The notes below the pieces were generated by a model, which was given only the letters and a program-made list of their open reading frames with translations, had not been told where the DNA came from and searched no databases. Positions 6,292-9,477 of a stretch of DNA of 9,477 nucleotides are shown one piece after another (the first letter of the stretch is position 1; every line of letters begins with the position of its first letter). Both the position numbers and the translations under genes were made by a program. Source of the stretch: Brevundimonas sp. UBA7534 (GTDB lineage: Bacteria > Pseudomonadota > Alphaproteobacteria > Caulobacterales > Caulobacteraceae); the NCBI RefSeq assembly GCF_002479325.1, contig NZ_DLMO01000032.1:1538-11014 (forward strand), in the 5' to 3' direction.

Positions 6292-6768
6292 ATGAAGACC
6301 GTTTCCGCCGTCGAACTGGACGCCGTCGACAGAAAGATGCTCCGCCTTCTTCAGGAGGACGGCCGCATGACCAATACGGATCTGGCCAGGCGGGTGGCCC
6401 TGTCGGAAAGCGCCTGCCTGCGCCGGCTGCGCGCCCTGGAGACGGCGGGGGTCATCCGCCGCTACGCCGCCGTCATCAACGAACGGGCGGTGGGTCTGCC
6501 CATCAGCGTCTTCGTCACCGTCACCCTGTCGTCGCAGTCGGAGGCGGCGCTGTCGGCGTTCGAACAGGCCGTCGCCGCCGTGCCGGAGGTGATGGAATGC
6601 TATCTGATGACCGGCGGGGCCGACTATCTTCTGCGACTGGTGGTCCGCGACGTCGACGACCTTGAGCGCCTGCACGCCAAGGCCCTGACCCGCCTGCCCG
6701 GCGTCCACCGCGTCTCCTCCAGCGTCGCCATGCGCCCCGTCGTCAAACGCGGCGCGCTGCCGGTGTGA
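6292..6768 (+). CDS. Lrp/AsnC-family transcriptional regulator (probable ald regulator)
   Basis: This 158-residue protein is a typical feast/famine regulator. The N-terminal winged helix-turn-helix is LDAVDRKMLRLLQEDGRM (9-26) followed by TNTDLARRVALSESACLRRLRALE, with the recognition helix around 38-50 and RRYAAVINERAVG as the hinge. The RAM ligand-binding domain spans about 70-150, including VMECYLMTGGADYLLRLVV (100-118). Such proteins form dimers to octamers and respond to amino acids. It reads divergently from ald, an arrangement known for AldR-type regulators that activate or control alanine dehydrogenase in response to alanine; here the target is inferred from that position. The ATG at 6292 begins where family proteins begin and has a weak CGGA 9 nt upstream. 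The open frame to 6007 runs antisense into ald and is not used. Its stop lies 4 bp from the convergent GSCFA gene. Confidence 0.94.
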   Translation: MKTVSAVELDAVDRKMLRLLQEDGRMTNTDLARRVALSESACLRRLRALETAGVIRRYAAVINERAVGLPISVFVTVTLSSQSEAALSAFEQAVAAVPEVMECYLMTGGADYLLRLVVRDVDDLERLHAKALTRLPGVHRVSSSVAMRPVVKRGALPV

Positions 6769-6772
6769 GAGG

Positions 6773-8083
6773 CTAGGCGGACAGCCAGTCGATCCACTCG
6801 GCGAACCGCTCCGGCGCGCCCGGCCGGCGGCCCTGACTGAATTCGTCGGATCGGACCAGGGAAAGGGCGAAGCTTCGCCGATCAGAAAAGGTGCGTCGCT
6901 GAAGCATGATCACCTCTTCGGATTCCGGCGCCCTCTGCAGAAAGAGACGATATCCGTCTCGAACCTCCTTGACCGACAGGCCCAGGGCCTCCTCCTCGGC
7001 CAAGACCGGCGCATCCTGACGCCGCATCCGGCTGCCGTGGAGGGCGGCTTCCAGCACGTCCTCGTCGCAGATTACGTTGCTGTGCCCGCCGGTGTCGTAG
7101 ATCGGCGCGGCTGCGGCTCCAGGGTCGGCGTCTGCGCCGCGGATGAAGTGACGTTCGAACACGCGCATCACGTGGGCGACGCCGACATCCTTCACCTCCC
7201 GCAGGTCCTGGGCGTAGTAGCGTCCGGCCCCGCCGGGTCCGGTGATGATTTCGAACGAAGGAAAATAGACGACGTCGACATGGGAATCCGCCGCGTGTTG
7301 GGCCGCGACCCGAAGCACGGACTTGCTGTAAACCGTCGACTGCAGGACATGGCGATCCTCGAAGGTCGCCTTGAGCGGCACTGGAGAGACGGTCAGGATG
7401 ATCCGGACCGTGGGATTGACCGAACGCACCTTTGTCACGAACAAATCCAGGTCGGCGATGACTTCGTCGACCTTGAAATTGACGGGTTCGAACCGGCTCG
7501 GATCGAAGGCGCCGCCCGCCACGCCGGGCGCTGTGGGATAGACGGCGCCCGTGGCGATGGATCGCCACGCTTCGGTCAGGCCCAAGGTGAAGACCAGCAC
7601 GTCAGCTTCCTCGAACACCCGCCGGACCGCGACCAGATGTTCAGCCCGCGCCGCCCCCAGCGCGTTCAGATCGGCGAACCCAGACGGGTCGATCTGCGGA
7701 CGAAACGGGTCGACCAGCCGGTCCTCACGCTCCCACGCCTCGTCGAACGTCGCATGGCCGAAGGCCCGGTCGAAAAGCTGAACCGCCTGGCGGACGGTAT
7801 AGATGTTGCCGTAGCGGGCGGAGAAAACACCATAGTTTGCGGCCTTGGCCTCGGCGGCCGGCATGGACGCCGGCGCCGCTTCCGGGACGAAATAGTTGAA
7901 GCCCGAAGCCTGCAGTCGCCGCGAGATGTGCTGGGCGAAGCAACTGCCCATTGTCGCCACCTTGTCGGAGGCGGAAATCATGAACGGGGCCTTGGACATC
8001 GGATCCATCTGGGCCGGGTGCACCCAAGTGACGCCGCGGCTCCAGAAGCAATGGTCGGGAAGCGAGCTGTAGGGATTGGTCAT
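6773..8083 (-). CDS. GSCFA-domain protein with C-terminal tail, linked to polysaccharide biosynthesis
   Basis: This 436-residue protein has the GSCFA domain, an SGNH-hydrolase-like family often found in capsule and surface-polysaccharide loci. The naming motif is at 46-50 (MGSCFA, candidate nucleophile Ser47). Other family blocks are NYGVFSARYGNIYT (83-96), LGLTEAW (167-173), TVSPVPL (231-237), YSKSVLR (252-258) and YFPSFEI (273-279). The late block reads YYAQDLREV (289-297), where an Asp-x-x-His is usual; here the position is Glu296. Residues about 365-415 form an extra tail with YRLFLQRAPES and a closing RSDEF, resembling the short LGR-P...S-EF helical tails on glycan-modifying proteins. 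There is no signal peptide. The start at 8083 shares one base with the upstream gene's stop (TGATG), implying translational coupling; no separate ribosome site is evident. The frame open to 8227 overlaps that gene. Catalytic activity is inferred, not shown. Confidence 0.9.
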   Translation of the reverse strand: MTNPYSSLPDHCFWSRGVTWVHPAQMDPMSKAPFMISASDKVATMGSCFAQHISRRLQASGFNYFVPEAAPASMPAAEAKAANYGVFSARYGNIYTVRQAVQLFDRAFGHATFDEAWEREDRLVDPFRPQIDPSGFADLNALGAARAEHLVAVRRVFEEADVLVFTLGLTEAWRSIATGAVYPTAPGVAGGAFDPSRFEPVNFKVDEVIADLDLFVTKVRSVNPTVRIILTVSPVPLKATFEDRHVLQSTVYSKSVLRVAAQHAADSHVDVVYFPSFEIITGPGGAGRYYAQDLREVKDVGVAHVMRVFERHFIRGADADPGAAAAPIYDTGGHSNVICDEDVLEAALHGSRMRRQDAPVLAEEEALGLSVKEVRDGYRLFLQRAPESEEVIMLQRRTFSDRRSFALSLVRSDEFSQGRRPGAPERFAEWIDWLSA

Positions 8084-8991
8084 CAGGCGGCGATCTCGCG
8101 AAGGATGGCTCCGAAGCGCGGCGTATCCGCCATGGCGCAGGTCACGGGGCCGTCGACAGCGTCCAGGGCGCGGAATTGCGCTTCGAGATATTCGTCCAGG
8201 GTGTAGAGACCATCTCCGATCTTCCACAGCCAGCTGGGCTGCAGGCCCAGAGATTCAGCGACGCCGGGGTACACCGGCCAAATCGGTCCCAAGCTGAGGG
8301 CGTCGGGGACCATGTCCTCCAGCGGCTGGCGCAGATCGGCCTCGTCGGCGCCCAGTCGGCGGGCCACGCCGCGCGCCAGCTGGGCGATCACCGCGATGTG
8401 GGGATGGTTCAACGTGTGCATGAAGAGCCGCCCAGACGCCTGCAACGGCAGGAAATAGTCGGCGAACGGGATGTCGGTGGCCGCGAAATGCGCGCGCGCT
8501 TCGGCCACCGCCTTCGGCCAATACCGGTCATAGCCCAGCGCGCTGATCGTCGGTCGCGTGAACAGCCGGCGCGCGTCGCGGGCGGTCATGCCCCGCTTCC
8601 ACGCCCACACACCGATGGCCGATTGATACGGCACGCCCGCCAGGACGTTGATCAGCGCCTGGCCCGCATAGGCGATGGTAAGGTCGGGATGGAAGCCGGT
8701 GAAGTGAATGCTGGGAACGACAAGGCATTTGGATTCGTCGAATCCGTGCTCGGCCGCCATCTGAGTGCGCAGGTCAGGCGGAGCGGAGGTGACAATCACG
8801 TCGGCGTCTGCGGCCCCGGCCGCGGCGTTCGCCTTGCCTTCCTCCGAATAAAACCAGTGCAGGCCTGTCACCGTGTCGCGGGGCAGCAGGAGATCGAGGC
8901 ACGCCGTCAAACCGCCGGTCTGACAGTTCGCCAATACGAAGATCTTTCGCCCGTCTCGAACCGGGGAAGGGGGGAAATCGCTCAACGTCAT
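8083..8991 (-). CDS. WcbI-like polysaccharide biosynthesis protein (putative acyltransferase)
   Basis: This 302-residue protein looks like the WcbI family, named for a Burkholderia capsule gene whose product binds coenzyme A and is proposed to be an acetyltransferase. Visible family features are the N-terminal strand and turn KIFVLANCQTGGL (16-28), VPSIHFTGFHPDL (92-104) and RLFMHTLNHPH (188-198). The NCQ turn and late NHP are the most likely active-site segments. No signal peptide or membrane helix is seen, so it should act in the cytoplasm. The start at 8991 (MTLSDFPP) is chosen because the conserved strand begins just after it; the frame open to 9204 gives an Arg-rich, unrelated extension antisense-like to gabD. 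Only a weak ribosome site (CAGG) precedes it. It is the first gene of a two-gene unit with the GSCFA protein, with no glycosyltransferase or transporter next to it. The family call is good; the acceptor glycan is unknown. Confidence 0.85.
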   Translation of the reverse strand: MTLSDFPPSPVRDGRKIFVLANCQTGGLTACLDLLLPRDTVTGLHWFYSEEGKANAAAGAADADVIVTSAPPDLRTQMAAEHGFDESKCLVVPSIHFTGFHPDLTIAYAGQALINVLAGVPYQSAIGVWAWKRGMTARDARRLFTRPTISALGYDRYWPKAVAEARAHFAATDIPFADYFLPLQASGRLFMHTLNHPHIAVIAQLARGVARRLGADEADLRQPLEDMVPDALSLGPIWPVYPGVAESLGLQPSWLWKIGDGLYTLDEYLEAQFRALDAVDGPVTCAMADTPRFGAILREIAA

Positions 8992-9021
8992 CGATCCGGA
9001 CCTGGGGGCTGAGGAAGGCCG

Positions 9022-9027
9022 AATATC
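9022..9027 (-). promoter_or_regulatory. Possible -10 element for the WcbI/GSCFA unit
   Basis: The minus strand reads GATATT within TGCTGATATTC, 30 bp upstream of the WcbI-like start and inside the 71-bp gap after gabD. No clear -35 accompanies it (GTGGCA is 17 bp upstream). It is the only promoter-like AT-rich hexamer in the gap. Confidence 0.25.
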
Positions 9028-9062
9028 AGCAAAGCGGCGTACTGTGCCACCCCTTCGCGCAC

Positions 9063-9477
9063 CTACCTCAGCGCCAGGGTCACGGCCTTGACGTCCACGT
9101 ATTCGTCGATGCCGTGGACCGAGCCTTCGCGGCCGTAGCCGGATTGCTTGACGCCGCCGAAGGGGGCCACGGGGGTGGAGATCAGGCCGGTGTTGACCCC
9201 GCACATGCCGGCCTCGATGCGGCGGCCGATGCGCATGGCGCGGTCCAGGTCGCGGGTGAACAGGTAGGAGGCCAGGCCGAACTCGCTGGCGTTGGCCTTG
9301 GCCAGGACTTCCTCTTCGGTGTCGAAGGCGAAGACCGGGATCATCGGGCCGAAGGTCTCTTCCTCGCGGAACAGGCGGTCGTCGCCGCCCAGGGTCACGG
9401 TCGGCTGGAAGAAGCGGCCGCCCAGGGCGTGCCGTTCGCCGCCGGTCAGGACGCGGCCGCCGGCGGCCTTCACCGCC
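9063..9477 (-). CDS. gabD: Succinate-semialdehyde dehydrogenase, C-terminal part (5' end outside window)
   Basis: This is the last 137 residues of an aldehyde dehydrogenase superfamily protein; the frame is open at the right edge, so the start and the catalytic Cys lie outside. The FGRE-type block EEETFGPMIPVFAF carries the conserved Glu that binds the NAD(P) ribose. The ending NTGLISTPVAPFGGVKQSG then YGREGSVHGIDEYVDVK is characteristic of GabD-type succinate-semialdehyde dehydrogenase, which converts succinate semialdehyde to succinate at the end of the GABA pathway. A GTG at 9473 is inside the domain and is not a start. Related aldehyde dehydrogenases share PFGG-x-K-x-SG, but the STPVAPFGG and GREGS-x-x-GI-x-x-Y blocks favour GabD. 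It ends 71 bp before the WcbI-like gene on the same strand. Confidence 0.93.
   Translation of the reverse strand, partial: AVKAAGGRVLTGGERHALGGRFFQPTVTLGGDDRLFREEETFGPMIPVFAFDTEEEVLAKANASEFGLASYLFTRDLDRAMRIGRRIEAGMCGVNTGLISTPVAPFGGVKQSGYGREGSVHGIDEYVDVKAVTLALR

Noticed and set aside
4164..6665. 833-codon plus-strand open frame antisense to fabI and ald
   Set aside because: Its product is Arg/Gly/His-rich with no recognisable domain, and it mirrors two unmistakable enzymes on the other strand. Long antisense frames are common in high-GC genes.
7037..9012. Plus-strand open frames (7037-8206 and 8176-9012) opposite the GSCFA and WcbI-like genes
   Set aside because: Their products are low-complexity and match no family, while the minus-strand frames carry clear family motifs.
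9028..9055. Sigma-54-like TGGCAC on the minus strand upstream of the WcbI-like gene, with a TTGC further on
   Set aside because: The spacing is 11 nt between TGGCAC and TTGC instead of about 5, so it does not fit a -24/-12 promoter.
8992..9204. N-terminal extension of the WcbI-like protein to 9204
   Set aside because: It would overlap gabD, is Arg-rich and lacks family similarity; the conserved domain begins just after Met at 8991.

Overview
The window is high-GC DNA from an alphaproteobacterium, most likely Caulobacteraceae and Brevundimonas-like. That placement is an inference from base composition, protein style and gene content, not from a marker gene. It holds twelve protein-coding genes, two of them cut by the window ends. 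I see no RNA gene, insertion sequence, prophage or CRISPR array.

Layout. The left end carries the last 365 residues of SecA (+), then an orphan kynureninase-like PLP enzyme (+). A short minus-strand YegP/DUF1508 gene faces away from a plus-strand run made of a Nu-class (YfcG-like) glutathione transferase, a DUF3597 protein and a KTSC-domain protein. On the minus strand follow fabI (enoyl-ACP reductase) and, upstream of it, ald (alanine dehydrogenase). An Lrp/AsnC regulator reads divergently from ald and probably controls it. The right third is a two-gene minus-strand unit: a WcbI-like polysaccharide-biosynthesis protein followed by a GSCFA-domain protein, joined by a TGATG stop/start overlap. 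The window ends in the C-terminal part of a succinate-semialdehyde dehydrogenase (gabD, minus strand).

How the genes work together. Most are housekeeping: protein export, fatty-acid elongation, alanine catabolism with its regulator, and GABA/succinate-semialdehyde oxidation. The small-protein cluster (YegP, GST, DUF3597, KTSC) looks like stress or accessory functions, but nothing in the sequence proves a shared role. The WcbI-like/GSCFA pair is the best candidate for something poorly described. It resembles a compact surface-glycan modification unit standing alone between metabolic genes, its GSCFA protein has an extra C-terminal tail, and its DNA seems slightly lower in GC than its surroundings.

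Regulatory structure. The clearest non-coding signals are a perfect 11-bp-arm inverted repeat between ald and fabI and a perfect 9-bp-arm dyad between ald and its divergent regulator. Three convergent gene pairs end 4 to 22 bp apart with no recognisable intrinsic terminator. There is no gene-free stretch above 300 bases.
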